Source of the DNA: Caballeronia peredens
GTDB taxonomy: Bacteria > Pseudomonadota > Gammaproteobacteria > Burkholderiales > Burkholderiaceae
DNA length: 64,000 nucleotides
NCBI GenBank assembly: GCA_001544595.2
Contig: FCOH02000011.1
Location: 1-64,000 of the forward strand
Reading direction: 5' to 3'
Every line of letters starts with the position of its first letter. Position 1 is the stretch's first letter. The notes under the pieces were generated by a model that was given only the letters and a program-made list of their open reading frames with translations, searched no databases and was not told the DNA's origin. Made by a program: the position numbers and the translations under genes. Positions 25,207 to 35,286 of the stretch are shown here, piece after piece.

Positions 25207-28200
25207 ATGCATCTGCTCCGCACGACACCGGGAGGCTTCGTCGACGACGCACAGGGCGTCATGCGCATCGATCAGACGAGCGCGCCCATCGTCGTGCTCA
25301 GTTCCGCGGACACCACGCTCGCGTTGCTGGCGAGTGTGTTTCCGCGTCTGGAAGCGGGCTTTCCTGAAGTGCGGCTCGCGAATCAATCGTTCCTGCGCCA
25401 GCCCGCGTCCGTCGATTTCTATGTCGATGACGTGCTGCGTCACGCGAAGGTCGTGATCGTCGATCACCTCGGCGGCGAATCGTACTGGCCTTACGGCATC
25501 GAACGTATCGTCGCGCTGGCGAAGCAGGAAAGGCAACTGCTCGCGATGTTCTCGGGCGATCTCGTCGAAGATCCGAACCTCATCGGCAAGAGCACGGCGG
25601 AGGCCGCGTTCTGCCGCGAGCTGTCGCGCTATCTGCGCGAAGGCGGCGCGCGCAATGCCGAAGAATTTCTGCGTGCGATCGCGCATCGCGCATTCGGCTT
25701 CGGGCGCGAGCCGCAGTCGCCGAGTCCGTTGCCCGCGGTCGCGATCTATCATCCCGCGCGCGATATCGCCGTCATTCACGACTGGCAGTCGCGCTGGACC
25801 GAAGGCGCGCCCGTCGTCGCGATTCTGTTTTATCGCGCGCATCTGCAGTCGGGCAACACGGCCGTGTTCGACGCGTTCATCGATGCGCTCGAAGCACACG
25901 GCATGAATCCGCTGCCGATCGCAATCTCATCGCTCAAGGAAAGCGTGAGCCGCGAAGTCGTCGAGCGCTTGTGCGCGGAGCATCGCGCATCGCTCGTGCT
26001 GAATACGACGGCGTTCGCGGCGGGCGTGATCGGCGAGAGCGAAGCGTTTGAAGTCGCCGGCGATGCGCCCGTGCTGCAGGTCATTCTGAGCGGCGGCAAT
26101 CGCGACGACTGGCAAAAGGACAATCACGGCCTCAACTCGCGCGATGTCGCGATGCATGTCGCGCTGCCGGAAGTCGATGGCCGCATCATCACGCGCGCGG
26201 TGAGCTTCAAGGGACTCGCGTATCACTGCAAGCATACGCAGGTCGATGTCGTGCGTTATCAGGCCGATGTCGAGCGCGTGCGTTTCGTGGCCGAGCTGAG
26301 CCGCCGCTGGTGCAAGCTGCGCCAGACGCCGAACGCGCTCAAGCGCATCGCGCTCGTGCTCGCGAACTATCCGGCGAGTGAAGGGCGAATCGGCAACGGC
26401 GTCGGGCTCGACACGCCCGCATCGGCCATCGGCATTCTGTCGATGCTCGCGCGCGAAGGTTATCGCGTGGGCAACATTCCCGCGCATGGCGACGCGCTCA
26501 TCGCCGCGCTGACGCAAGGCGTGACGAACGATCCCGTCGTGCGCGATTTGCGTCCGGCGCTGCAAAGCCTGTCGCTCGATGAATATCTCGATGCATATCG
26601 CGCGCTGCCCGCCGATGCGCGCGCAGCGCTCGAACGAACCTGGGGCGCGCCCGAAGACGATCCGACCGTGAGACGCGGGCGCTTCATGATCGCGGGTTAT
26701 CGTTGCGGCGAAGTCTTCGTCGGCATACAGCCGTCGCGTTCGCGCGAACGCAACGATTACGCGAGCTATCACGACGCCGAACTCGTGCCGCCGCATTCGT
26801 ATCTCGCGTTCTATTTCTGGCTGCGCCTGCGCTTTCAGGCGGACGCGATCGTGCATGTCGGCAAGCACGGCAATCTCGAATGGCTGCCGGGCAAGAGCGT
26901 CGCGCTGTCGTCGTCGTGCTGGCCCGATGCGATCCTCGGGCCGATGCCGCATCTCTATCCGTTCATCGTGAACGATCCGGGCGAAGGCAGTCAGGCGAAG
27001 CGGCGCGCACAGGCTGTCATCATCGATCATCTGATGCCGCCGCTCACGCGCGCGGAGAGTTACGGCCCGCTTCAGGATCTCGAACGGCAGGTCGACGAAT
27101 ACTACGAAGCACTGATGGTCGATGCGCGCCGCGCGAAGCTCTTGCGCAAATCGATACTCGCGAACATCGTCGAGAACAGGTTGCACGATGAGCTCGGACT
27201 GGATGCGCCGCGCGATGTCGTCGGCGAAGATGCACTGCTCACGCGTGCCGATGCCTATCTGTGTGAGCTGAAGGAAGCGCAGATCCGCGACGGTCTGCAT
27301 ATATTCGGCATCTCGCCGCAAGGCGTGCGGCGGCGCGACACGCTGCTCGCGCTCGGCCGCTTTCCGGTGGGCGACGCTCAAGGCGCGAACGCGAGTCTCA
27401 TCACGGCGCTGGCACGCGATCTGCAACTCGGCGCGACCTTCGATCCGCTCGATGCCGACTGGGCCGCGCCGTGGACCGGTCCGCGTCCGCATGCGTTGCA
27501 GGCGATCATCGATGCGCCGTGGCGTCATCATGGCGACACGCGCGAGCGCCTCGAATCGTTAGCCATGCAACTATTATCGGGCGATGCTTCGGCACCCGGA
27601 CCGCATGCATCGCTCGTGCTGGAACGCCTGCGCGAAGATGTGCTGCCGCGGCTGGACGCATGCGGCCCGCAAGAGTTGCTGCAACTGAAGCGCGGTCTGG
27701 AAGGGCGCTTCGTACCGCCGGGACCGAGCGGCTCGCCATCGCGCGGCAGACCCGACGTGCTGCCGACGGGCCGCAACTTCTATTCCGTCGATACGCGCGC
27801 ATTGCCGACGCAGGCCGCATGGTCGCTCGGCGTGAAGTCCGCGAACGCGCTGGTCGAACGCCACGTGCAGGATCACGGCGATTTCCCGCGCGCAATCGGT
27901 CTGTCGGTATGGGGCACCGCGACAATGCGCACCGGCGGCGACGATATCGCACAGGCATTCGCGCTGATCGGCGTGCGGCCGAAATGGGCTGCGGGCAGTC
28001 ATCGCGTGACCGACTTCGAAATCTTGCCGATATCCATCTTCAACCGGCCGCGCATCGACGTGACCTTGCGCGTGTCGGGCTTCTTCCGCGATGCGTTCGC
28101 GAACCTCATGCATCTGTTCGATGCAGCCGTGCAGGCGGTCGCCGCACTCGACGACGAACCCGCCGACGTCAATCCGATCCGCGCACGCATTCTGCGCGAA

Positions 28201-28980
28201 CGCGACGAGTTGATCGCACGCGGCGTCGAGGCAAACGAAGCGCGGCGGCGCGCAGGCTGGCGCGTGTTCAGCACGAAGCCGGGCGCATACGGCGCGGGCC
28301 TGCAGGAACTGATCGACGCGAAGCAGTGGCAGACCGACGCCGATCTTTCCGCCGCTTATCAAAGCTCGGGCGGTTATGCGTATTCGCAATCGGGCGACGG
28401 CGTGGAAGCGCGCGCGAGCTTCGGCGCACGGCTCTCGACGCTCGATGTCGTGCTGCATAACCAGGACAATCGCGAGCACGACCTGCTCGATTCGAACGAC
28501 TATCACCAGTTTCAGGGCGGCATGGTGGCGGCCGTGCGTTATCTGTCCGGCGTGCAGCCGCAAGCGTATAACGCCGATCACAGCAATCCCGCCGGGCCGC
28601 GCGTGCGCACGCTCAACGAGGAAATCGCGCGCGTCGTGCGCTCGCGCGTGGTGAACCCGAAATGGATCGACGGCGTGAAGCGGCACGGCTACAAGGGCGC
28701 ATCGGAACTTGCCGCGACGGTCGATTATCTGTTCGGCTATGACGCGACCGCGCGCGTCGTGTCGGATCATCAATATGCGCTCGTCACGGATGCCTATGTG
28801 AACGACGCCGACACGCGCGAGTTCATCGCAACGCACAATCCGCACGCGCTGCAATCGATCTGCGAGCGGTTGCTCGAAGCGATGGAGCGCGGCTTGTGGC
28901 AGAACCCCGCTGGCTATCGCGAGCAGGTCGCGCATCATCTGCTCGATGTCGAACAGCGCATCGAAGGCCGACAGAATTGA
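25207..28980 (+). CDS. cobN: cobaltochelatase subunit CobN
   Basis: A 1257-residue large catalytic subunit of the ATP-dependent aerobic cobaltochelatase, inserting Co(II) into hydrogenobyrinate a,c-diamide. Family landmarks include VHVGKHGNLEWLPGKSVALS (about 555-574), GPMPHLYPFIVNDPGEGSQAKRRAQAVIIDHL (in part) and the C-terminal ALVTDAYVNDADTREF segment. Length agrees with CobN (about 1250-1280). The stop overlaps the TTG start of the ChlI-like gene. The motor subunits here are of ChlI/ChlD type, not CobS/CobT. Confidence 0.96.
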   Translation: MHLLRTTPGGFVDDAQGVMRIDQTSAPIVVLSSADTTLALLASVFPRLEAGFPEVRLANQSFLRQPASVDFYVDDVLRHAKVVIVDHLGGESYWPYGIERIVALAKQERQLLAMFSGDLVEDPNLIGKSTAEAAFCRELSRYLREGGARNAEEFLRAIAHRAFGFGREPQSPSPLPAVAIYHPARDIAVIHDWQSRWTEGAPVVAILFYRAHLQSGNTAVFDAFIDALEAHGMNPLPIAISSLKESVSREVVERLCAEHRASLVLNTTAFAAGVIGESEAFEVAGDAPVLQVILSGGNRDDWQKDNHGLNSRDVAMHVALPEVDGRIITRAVSFKGLAYHCKHTQVDVVRYQADVERVRFVAELSRRWCKLRQTPNALKRIALVLANYPASEGRIGNGVGLDTPASAIGILSMLAREGYRVGNIPAHGDALIAALTQGVTNDPVVRDLRPALQSLSLDEYLDAYRALPADARAALERTWGAPEDDPTVRRGRFMIAGYRCGEVFVGIQPSRSRERNDYASYHDAELVPPHSYLAFYFWLRLRFQADAIVHVGKHGNLEWLPGKSVALSSSCWPDAILGPMPHLYPFIVNDPGEGSQAKRRAQAVIIDHLMPPLTRAESYGPLQDLERQVDEYYEALMVDARRAKLLRKSILANIVENRLHDELGLDAPRDVVGEDALLTRADAYLCELKEAQIRDGLHIFGISPQGVRRRDTLLALGRFPVGDAQGANASLITALARDLQLGATFDPLDADWAAPWTGPRPHALQAIIDAPWRHHGDTRERLESLAMQLLSGDASAPGPHASLVLERLREDVLPRLDACGPQELLQLKRGLEGRFVPPGPSGSPSRGRPDVLPTGRNFYSVDTRALPTQAAWSLGVKSANALVERHVQDHGDFPRAIGLSVWGTATMRTGGDDIAQAFALIGVRPKWAAGSHRVTDFEILPISIFNRPRIDVTLRVSGFFRDAFANLMHLFDAAVQAVAALDDEPADVNPIRARILRERDELIARGVEANEARRRAGWRVFSTKPGAYGAGLQELIDAKQWQTDADLSAAYQSSGGYAYSQSGDGVEARASFGARLSTLDVVLHNQDNREHDLLDSNDYHQFQGGMVAAVRYLSGVQPQAYNADHSNPAGPRVRTLNEEIARVVRSRVVNPKWIDGVKRHGYKGASELAATVDYLFGYDATARVVSDHQYALVTDAYVNDADTREFIATHNPHALQSICERLLEAMERGLWQNPAGYREQVAHHLLDVEQRIEGRQN

Positions 28981-29990
28981 ACGACATCACGTCCCTTACT
29001 TTTCCGTTCACCGCACTCGTCGGTCAGAAATCGCTGCAACAGGCGTTGCTGCTGGCAGCGGTGGATCCGTCGATCGGCGGCGTGCTTGTGAGCGGGCCGC
29101 GCGGCACCGCGAAGTCGACGGCGGCGCGCGCGCTCGCGGAGTTGCTGCCCGAAGGGACGCTCGTCACCTTGCCGCTCGGCGCGAGCGAAGAACAATTGAT
29201 CGGCACGCTCGACATTCAGAGCGCATTGCGCGACGGCGGCGTGCAGTTCTCGCCCGGACTACTCGCGAAGGCGCATCTCGGCGTGCTGTATGTCGACGAG
29301 GTCAATCTGCTGCCGAATCCGCTCGTCGATCAACTGCTCGACGTCGCGGCGAGCGGCGTGAACATCGTCGAGCGGGACGGCATCTCGCATCGGCACGATG
29401 CGCGTTTCGTGCTCATCGGCACGATGAATCCCGAAGAAGGCGAACTGCGTCCGCAACTGCTCGATCGTTTCGGCCTCGCCGTCGAGATGAGCAACTGCTT
29501 CGATGCGCACGCGCGGCAGCAGATCGTGAAGGCGCGGCTCGCATTCGATGCCGATCCGAAGGCCTTCCGCGCGCGACACGATGCAGCGCAAGCAACGTTG
29601 AGCGGGCAGATTCACGCGGCGCGCGCCGCGCTTGCGTCGTTCGATTTCGACGACGCGGTTCACGCGCGTGTGAGCGAGCTATGCATTGCGGCCCATGTCG
29701 ACGGCTTGCGGGCGGATCTCGTCATGCTGCGTGCGGCGCGTGCGCTGGCCGCGCTCGAAAGCGCCGCAGCCGTGACGGTCGATCACGTCGAACGTGTCGC
29801 CGATACGGTCCTGCAGCATCGGCGCAAGCAGTCGCAGACGCCGTCGGAAACGCAGGCCGCGCGTGACTCGACGCCGCGCGATGCGAACGCAGAGAAAGCG
29901 GAAGCATCGGATGAAGGCTACATGCCGCCGGAGCCTGCGGGCATCGCGAAGATCAAGCAAGTGAGGCCGCTCGCCGCAAAAAAAGCCTGA
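28977..29990 (+). CDS. chlI: ChlI-type AAA+ chelatase ATPase subunit
   Basis: A 337-residue AAA+ protein of the magnesium/cobalt chelatase I family, which should power metal insertion by CobN. Walker A GPRGTAKS is at 40-47, Walker B in LGVLYVDEVNLL (about 101-112), and the ChlI-typical GTMNPEEGELRPQLLDRFGL near 145-164. No ATG or GTG fits the N-terminus: the frame begins at TTG 28977, overlapping the cobN stop as TTGA. After residue 290 a charged tail follows, ending GIAKIKQVRPLAAKKA. Confidence 0.9.
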   Translation: MNDITSLTFPFTALVGQKSLQQALLLAAVDPSIGGVLVSGPRGTAKSTAARALAELLPEGTLVTLPLGASEEQLIGTLDIQSALRDGGVQFSPGLLAKAHLGVLYVDEVNLLPNPLVDQLLDVAASGVNIVERDGISHRHDARFVLIGTMNPEEGELRPQLLDRFGLAVEMSNCFDAHARQQIVKARLAFDADPKAFRARHDAAQATLSGQIHAARAALASFDFDDAVHARVSELCIAAHVDGLRADLVMLRAARALAALESAAAVTVDHVERVADTVLQHRRKQSQTPSETQAARDSTPRDANAEKAEASDEGYMPPEPAGIAKIKQVRPLAAKKA

Positions 29991-30103
29991 GCCATCGGAG
30001 ACGTGACGCGGATGCCGCAGGGCATCGTCTTCGATGGAACGATGCGCGTTCGACGGGCCGCAGTGCTTCGCGCGAAGGCGATGAAAGCGGCTCGATCGAC
30101 TGG

Positions 30104-30664
30104 ATGGCGACGCTGCGCGCCAAGCGTGCCGCGCGTCTCGATGCGCGTCATCTGCGCTATCGGCGGCAGGAAGGCGCGGGCGCGGTGCTGCATTGTTTCG
30201 TGCTCGACTGCTCGGCTTCGATGCTCGCGGGCGAACGCCTGGCGCGCGCGAAGGGCCTGCTCGTCGCGTTGTTCGATCGTGCGTATCGCGAACGCGCCGA
30301 CATCGCGCTCGTCTGCTTCGGCGGCGGGCGCGCCGAAGTGCGTCGCGAGCCGGGCGCGGCGCACTGGTGGAACGAACGCTGGGTCGCGCCGATCGGCGGC
30401 GGCGGCGGCACGCCGCTCACGCTCGGCCTCGCGAGCGCGGCGACGGTGCTCGCGCGCGCGGCGCGGCGCAGGCCGGCGCAGCGGCGGCGTCTCTGGCTGA
30501 TGACCGACGGACGCACGAACGAGCGGCCGCAGGCGCCGTCGGTGGCGGACGACATCGTTGTCGTGGATTTCGATGAAGGCGCCATCCGGGCCGGGCGCTG
30601 CGAGCAACTCGCGCGCGCGTGGGAGGCGCAGTACGTGAGCGCCGTTGCGCTGAGCGACGGCTAA
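30104..30664 (+). CDS. short VWA-domain protein, ChlD-like chelatase subunit
   Basis: A 186-residue protein consisting essentially of a von Willebrand A domain: MIDAS residues are in DCSASM (35-40), in GGTPLTLGLA, and in LMTDGRTNE. It resembles the C-terminal domain of ChlD/BchD. The AAA+ half and the acidic linker are absent. The frame is open back to 29915 but contains no ATG, GTG or TTG before 30104, so either this ATG is used or an upstream part has been lost by frameshift. As the last gene of cobW-cobN-chlI it presumably completes a minimal cobalt chelatase. Confidence 0.75.
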   Translation: MATLRAKRAARLDARHLRYRRQEGAGAVLHCFVLDCSASMLAGERLARAKGLLVALFDRAYRERADIALVCFGGGRAEVRREPGAAHWWNERWVAPIGGGGGTPLTLGLASAATVLARAARRRPAQRRRLWLMTDGRTNERPQAPSVADDIVVVDFDEGAIRAGRCEQLARAWEAQYVSAVALSDG

Positions 30665-32334
30665 TCCGGTTCGTACCAGCGCGGCGTGTAGACCCAGTCG
30701 CCGACCGCGCGCGTCGTCGTCGAGCCGACGATCACCATCGTCCGCATATCGACGTATTCGCTTTTCAGCTCGCCGAGCGTGACGACACGCAAGGTTTCGC
30801 CCGGCCGTCCGATGTCCCTGCCGAGCACGACGGGCGTGGCCGCATCGCGATGACGCCTGACGATGTCGATCGCGCGGTCGAACTGCCATGGCCGCGCCTT
30901 CGACAGCGGGTTATAAAACGCCATCACGAGATCCGCTTCGCCCGCGTGCGCGATGCGCTTCTCGATGATGCTCCACGGCTTCAGGTTATCCGACAGCGAC
31001 AGCACGCAGAAATCGTGACCGAGCGGCGCACCCGCGCGCGCGGCCGTCGCGAGCGACGCCGACACGCCCGGCACGATGGAGAGCTTCACCGCGCTCCACG
31101 CGGGATGCGACGCGCGTCCTTCATCGAGCGCTTCGAGCACGGCCGCGGCCATCGCGAAGACGCCCGGATCGCCGGACGAAACCACGACGACCCGCCGGCC
31201 GTCGCTCGCGAGGTCGAACGCATGACGCGCGCGCTGCAACTCCTCGCGGTTATCGGTCATGTGGATGCGTTGATCGTCGCGGAACGGGCCCGCCATGCGC
31301 ACGTAGGTTTCGTAGCCGAGCACGTCCTGCGCGGCGGCGAGCGCGCGGCGCGCGGCGGGCGTCATCAGATCGGCGCTGCCGGGGCCCAGGCCGATCACGG
31401 TCAGCGTGCCGCGCGCACGGCCGATGGACTGGACGTCGATGGGCGCGTCGCGAACCTGCAGCGAAACGTCCTGCGCATGGCCTGCGTCGAACGGTGCGGT
31501 GTCGCAGAAGCGCAGCGGCACGTCGAGCGCGCGGGCGGCATCCGCGAGCGATTCGGAAGACATGTGATGCACGGGCGCGGCCAACGCGGCGAGCGCAAGC
31601 GGCGCAAGTCCTTGCTCGCGCAACGCGACGCGCACCCGTTCGGCGATGTCGTCGCCGGGCGTCGCATCGCCGATCCAGGCGAGCACGCAGCGCGGATGAA
31701 TCACGAGGCTGTCTTCATCGTTCGCGGCGAGCGGCGTGATGCGCACGGCGAGGCGCGCATCGTCGGCGCGGGGCAGCGCGGCGTCGTCGAGCCAGGGCGC
31801 GCGGCCTTCGATGCGCGTCGTCTCGCCCGCGAGCAAATCGGACACGAAGCGCTTGCCGCGCTCGATATCGGCGAGCGCGTAGCCATCGGGCGGCGCGAGC
31901 AGGCAAAGACCGAAGCGCAGTTCGCCGCTCGTCGTGATCGCGGGCGCGATGTCGAGCGCCGCGCCGATCTCGCGGGCCAGCACGTTCACGCCGGTCATGC
32001 CGCCCAGCAGCGGCACGACCGCGCTGCCGTCCTGCGCGACGGCGAGCACGGGCGGCTCGGCGCGTTTGTCGGCGAGCAGCGGGTCGGCGAGCAGTGCGGC
32101 GAGCGCGCGTATCACGATGCCCGCCGAGCACAGCGCGACGATCGGCGTGCCCGCCGCATGCAGATCGCGCAGATGCGCACCGAAGTCCTCATACGCGATC
32201 TCGGTGCTCACGCGGCCCGCGAGACCATGCACGCGCGAGCCCGGAAAGCGCGCCCGAATGCGGCGTGCGGTATCGAGCGCGCCTGCGCCGAGCACGACGA
32301 TCGCCGGCGGCGTCGATACATTCAGGCGCGCCAT
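30661..32334 (-). CDS. cobJ: CbiG-CobJ fusion: precorrin-3B C17-methyltransferase
   Basis: A 557-residue fusion. Residues about 1-300 resemble CbiG: an N-terminal domain with [19 protein letters not shown] and [16 protein letters not shown] (67-125), a middle part, and a degenerate C-terminal CobE-like section ([19 protein letters not shown], 216-234). Residues about 310-557 are a CobJ/CbiH SAM methyltransferase starting [16 protein letters not shown], with [13 protein letters not shown] and [21 protein letters not shown]. It performs C17 methylation and ring contraction. The ATG at 32334 overlaps the end of cobI by 13 bases. An upstream in-frame extension lies wholly inside cobI and is a shadow. 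Confidence 0.92.
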   Translation of the reverse strand: MARLNVSTPPAIVVLGAGALDTARRIRARFPGSRVHGLAGRVSTEIAYEDFGAHLRDLHAAGTPIVALCSAGIVIRALAALLADPLLADKRAEPPVLAVAQDGSAVVPLLGGMTGVNVLAREIGAALDIAPAITTSGELRFGLCLLAPPDGYALADIERGKRFVSDLLAGETTRIEGRAPWLDDAALPRADDARLAVRITPLAANDEDSLVIHPRCVLAWIGDATPGDDIAERVRVALREQGLAPLALAALAAPVHHMSSESLADAARALDVPLRFCDTAPFDAGHAQDVSLQVRDAPIDVQSIGRARGTLTVIGLGPGSADLMTPAARRALAAAQDVLGYETYVRMAGPFRDDQRIHMTDNREELQRARHAFDLASDGRRVVVVSSGDPGVFAMAAAVLEALDEGRASHPAWSAVKLSIVPGVSASLATAARAGAPLGHDFCVLSLSDNLKPWSIIEKRIAHAGEADLVMAFYNPLSKARPWQFDRAIDIVRRHRDAATPVVLGRDIGRPGETLRVVTLGELKSEYVDMRTMVIVGSTTTRAVGDWVYTPRWYEPD

Positions 32335-33050
32335 TTCTTCCCCGGCACGACGAGCAACGAAAAGTACGGCGATGCCATCGGATCGACGTCGTCGAGCGGC
32401 ACGATGCGCTGATTCGCCATCGTCGCGCGTTCGACGTAAAGCGCGCGGTCGTCGAGCCCGAGTTCGGCGAGCACGCGCCGCACTTTTTCGAAGTTGCGCC
32501 CGAGCTTCATGATGACCGCCGCATCGGCCGCTTCGAGACGGCGCTTCAGTTCGTCCTCCGGCAGTACGCCCGACAGCACCGACAGACTCTGATTGCGATA
32601 CACGAGCGGCACGCCGAGCACCGCGACGCCGCCGAGCATCGAGCACACGCCCGGCACGACCTGCGCTTCGAAGCGTGCCGCGAGGCGATCGTGCAGATAC
32701 ATGTACGAGCCGTAAAAGAACGGATCGCCTTCGCAGATCACCGCGACGTCGCGCCCGGCTTCGAGATGCGCGGAGATCGCGAGCGCGGCTTCGTCGTAGA
32801 ACGCGCTGATGATGGTTTCGTAACAAAGCGGCGGTTCGAGCGCTTCCGTCGTTACCGGATAGACGAGCGGCAGGCGCGTCTGCGCGTCGTCGAGATGCGA
32901 CTCGATGATGCCGAACGCGTTGCCTTTCTTGCCTTTCGCGACGAAATACGCGACCACCGGCGCGGCTTTCAGGAGCCGCAACGCTTTCACGGTGATCAGT
33001 TCGGGGTCGCCCGGACCGACGCCCAGGCCGTGCAGACGTCCGCGCATCAT
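32322..33050 (-). CDS. cobI: precorrin-2 C20-methyltransferase
   Basis: A 242-residue SAM-dependent class III methyltransferase making precorrin-3A from precorrin-2. The tetrapyrrole methyltransferase motif [20 protein letters not shown] is at 8-27; the second conserved region [18 protein letters not shown] and VVPGVCSM follow. The ATGATG start at 33050/33047 overlaps the cobH stop, and the 3' end overlaps cobJ, giving a tightly coupled cobG-H-I-J operon. Confidence 0.95.
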   Translation of the reverse strand: MMRGRLHGLGVGPGDPELITVKALRLLKAAPVVAYFVAKGKKGNAFGIIESHLDDAQTRLPLVYPVTTEALEPPLCYETIISAFYDEAALAISAHLEAGRDVAVICEGDPFFYGSYMYLHDRLAARFEAQVVPGVCSMLGGVAVLGVPLVYRNQSLSVLSGVLPEDELKRRLEAADAAVIMKLGRNFEKVRRVLAELGLDDRALYVERATMANQRIVPLDDVDPMASPYFSLLVVPGKKWRA

Positions 33051-33679
33051 TCGGCCTCCGAGGCGAGCGCGTTCACTGCCGCGGCGGCCATCGCGCTGCC
33101 GCCGCGCCGGCCGAGCAGCGCGACGAAGGGCACGCCGCGGCTGTCGGCGGCGAGCATTGCCTTCGATTCCGCCGCGCCGATGAAGCCGACCGGAAACCCG
33201 AGGATCAGCGCGGGCTTCGGCGCGCCGGCGTCGAGCATGTCGAGCAGATGAAACAGCGCGGTCGGCGCATTGCCGATCGCGACGATCGCGCCCGCGAGGT
33301 CCGGCCGCCACAGTTCGAGCGCGGCGGCCGAGCGCGTGTTGTCCATCGCGCGCGCTCGCTCGGGCACCGACGGATCGCTCAACGTGCAGATCACGCGATT
33401 GCGCGCGGGAAGCCGCGCGCGCGTGATGCCCTCGGCGACCATGCGCGCGTCGCACAGCACCGGTGCGCCCGCTGCGAGCGCGCGGCGGCCCGCGGCGCCC
33501 GCACCGTCGGAGAAGCGCAGATCGTTCGCGATATCGACCATGCCGCACGCGTGGATCAGGCGCACGGCGAGTTTTTCCAGATCGGCGGGAATGGCGGCGA
33601 GGTCGGCTTCGGCGCGGATCGTCGCGAACGACTGGCGATAGATCTCCGCGCCGTCGCGGATGTAGTCAGGCATCGGCAT
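33047..33679 (-). CDS. cobH: precorrin-8X methylmutase
   Basis: A 210-residue enzyme moving the methyl group from C11 to C12 to give hydrogenobyrinate. The catalytic histidine is in [14 protein letters not shown] (H43 in this numbering, matching the known active-site His), with DARMVAEGI and [14 protein letters not shown] typical of CobH/CbiC. It overlaps cobG upstream by 14 bases and cobI downstream. An ATG at 33673 is an alternative start two residues later. Confidence 0.95.
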   Translation of the reverse strand: MPMPDYIRDGAEIYRQSFATIRAEADLAAIPADLEKLAVRLIHACGMVDIANDLRFSDGAGAAGRRALAAGAPVLCDARMVAEGITRARLPARNRVICTLSDPSVPERARAMDNTRSAAALELWRPDLAGAIVAIGNAPTALFHLLDMLDAGAPKPALILGFPVGFIGAAESKAMLAADSRGVPFVALLGRRGGSAMAAAAVNALASEAE

Positions 33680-34976
33680 GGCTCCGGGCGAGCCGTTCGG
33701 CCGCCTCTTCGATGGTCAGATTGCACGCGACGATGCGTTCGCCGCGATAGAGGTCGTAGTGGCCCGGCGCGCGTGCAAGCAGCGTCACCGCGACAGGATG
33801 CGCCGCCGCGCACGAACGCTCGCAGCCGCTCAGATGCACGTTCGCCGCGTCGTGCGCGGGCAGCAGCGGGGCGAGGCGATGCGCGTCGGCTTTGGTATCG
33901 GCGCGGCTCTTCGCGCAGCCCGCGGATCCGGCGCACGCGATCAGACGCGCGAACGGGTCGTGCGGATCGGTCGCGAGGCCGAGCGCGCGCAGGCGTTGCA
34001 GCGCTTCGCGCGCGGCGCGTGCGTTGTGCGCTCCGATGCCGGGAAGCAGCACGCTTTGCCACGGCGTCATGACGAGGCGGCCATCGCCGTGCCGTGCTGC
34101 GAAGGAATCGGCGAGATCGGCGAGCGCGTCGAGCGTGGCGGCGTCGAGGCGTCCGAGTGGTGTCTGCGCGCCCGCATACCACGTCGCGCGCTGCGGTTCC
34201 TCGTGCGCGCCGAGACGCAGCGAGGCATCGGCGGGGGCGCGTCGCCAGTGCGTGACGTCCGTGTCGAAATTCAGTGCATCGAGAAAATGCGCCACGCCGA
34301 CGCGCGCGAGCAGATCGCGCATACGGTGCTCTTCCGGCGTCGCGAGCGCGAGAAAGCGGCGCAGCACCGTCGTCACGAATGCGACGACATCGCCGCGCGC
34401 AATCGCGCCGGACGCGGGCGCGTCGGCGGCGCTGCGCGGCATCGTGCCCGCGAGGCCGAACGCGTAGCGCGCGCCGTCGTCGATGGCGGCAAGCCACAGA
34501 TCGTGCGGATGACCGAGCATCGCGAGGCGCTCGCCGCCGTCGAGTTGCAACGCGAATTTGGGCGACAGCGCATGCAGCGCGGCATCGGCCTGCAGCGCCT
34601 CGACGATGCGCGCGGCGAGCGCACGCGTGCGCTCGCTCGCGAGCGGGCTCAGCATGACGTTGCGGATGTCGTCGCCGCTCGCGGCCGCGGGACCGAGACC
34701 GGCGTCGCACGCGATTTCGACGAGCGTGGCGTGGGCGTCGTCGCGAATGCCGCGCAGTTGCAGATTCGCGCGATTGGTCACTTCGATCACGCCGGAGCCG
34801 CACGTCCGCGCCGCGTGCGCCACGGCCCGCGCGGCGTGCGCGCTCAGTTCGCCGCCCACAAGACGCAGGCGAGCGAGACCGCCATCGCGCGCGGGCACGA
34901 TGCGCATGAGCCCCGGACACGCGGATGCGCGTGGAGCGGTCGCGGACGCTGAACGGTCGGACGAAGTCAAAAGCAT
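33666..34976 (-). CDS. cobG: precorrin-3B synthase
   Basis: A 436-residue oxygen-dependent enzyme forming precorrin-3B, related to sulfite/nitrite reductases. Two ferredoxin-like half domains are followed by the Fe-S/siroheme-type cysteine pairs: [11 protein letters not shown] and HLSGCERSC supply four cysteines. The N-terminal [20 protein letters not shown] is characteristic. The start is uncertain: ATG 34976 is used here, while an in-frame GTG at 35015 follows a GGCGGG stretch. It is the first gene of a riboswitch-controlled operon and marks the pathway as the aerobic type. Confidence 0.92.
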   Translation of the reverse strand: MLLTSSDRSASATAPRASACPGLMRIVPARDGGLARLRLVGGELSAHAARAVAHAARTCGSGVIEVTNRANLQLRGIRDDAHATLVEIACDAGLGPAAASGDDIRNVMLSPLASERTRALAARIVEALQADAALHALSPKFALQLDGGERLAMLGHPHDLWLAAIDDGARYAFGLAGTMPRSAADAPASGAIARGDVVAFVTTVLRRFLALATPEEHRMRDLLARVGVAHFLDALNFDTDVTHWRRAPADASLRLGAHEEPQRATWYAGAQTPLGRLDAATLDALADLADSFAARHGDGRLVMTPWQSVLLPGIGAHNARAAREALQRLRALGLATDPHDPFARLIACAGSAGCAKSRADTKADAHRLAPLLPAHDAANVHLSGCERSCAAAHPVAVTLLARAPGHYDLYRGERIVACNLTIEEAAERLARSHADA

Positions 34977-35044
34977 GGCCCAAGGGCTTCGCGCGTCATG
35001 AGCGAACCGGTACACCCCGCCCGGTCGGCGTCGCGCGAATGCGG

Positions 35045-35205
35045 TGAATCGGCAGGTCTCTTGGCTGGCAGGTCTTCATTCGCGCCGGCCTTCCCGGTAA
35101 AAACCAGTGGCAGTGGAGCGCGGACTCGCTGCGTACAATTGCGGGGGCAGCCACAGTTTGCTGTGTTCCCTCTTAGGCCTCGATTGCGAGGCACCGACGG
35201 ACCTG
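35045..35205 (-). promoter_or_regulatory. cobalamin riboswitch upstream of cobGHIJ
   Basis: Read on the minus strand: AGAGGGAACACAGC, the core GTGGCTGCCCCCGCAATTGT, CCACTGCCACTGG, ACCGGGAAGGCC and the B12 box GCCAAGAGACCTGCC (around 35052-35066). A -10-like CATAAT sits just upstream (35207-35212 on the plus strand). It precedes cobG by 70 bases, so AdoCbl should shut down cobG-cobH-cobI-cobJ. The promoter of divergent cobL must lie within or beside this element. Confidence 0.97.
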
Positions 35206-35286
35206 TATTATGCCCGCTTTTATCATCGTTCCGGCCGCCTGCAAGCCTTGCGGCGCGCATCCGGAGCATCAGGAAGGAGACGCCGC

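Noticed and set aside
25927..27531. 534-residue minus-strand frame inside cobN
   Set aside because: Shadow of cobN; no ribosome binding site, no recognisable motif and biased codon phase.
30003..30500. GTG-started frame directly after the ChlI-like gene
   Set aside because: It has a tempting start position but its protein is Arg-rich with no VWA residues; the VWA domain is in another frame starting at 30104. A frameshift between the two cannot be excluded.
32335..32826. N-terminal extension of cobJ by 164 residues
   Set aside because: It lies entirely within cobI on the same strand in another frame and has shadow composition; the ATG at 32334 gives the family-like start.
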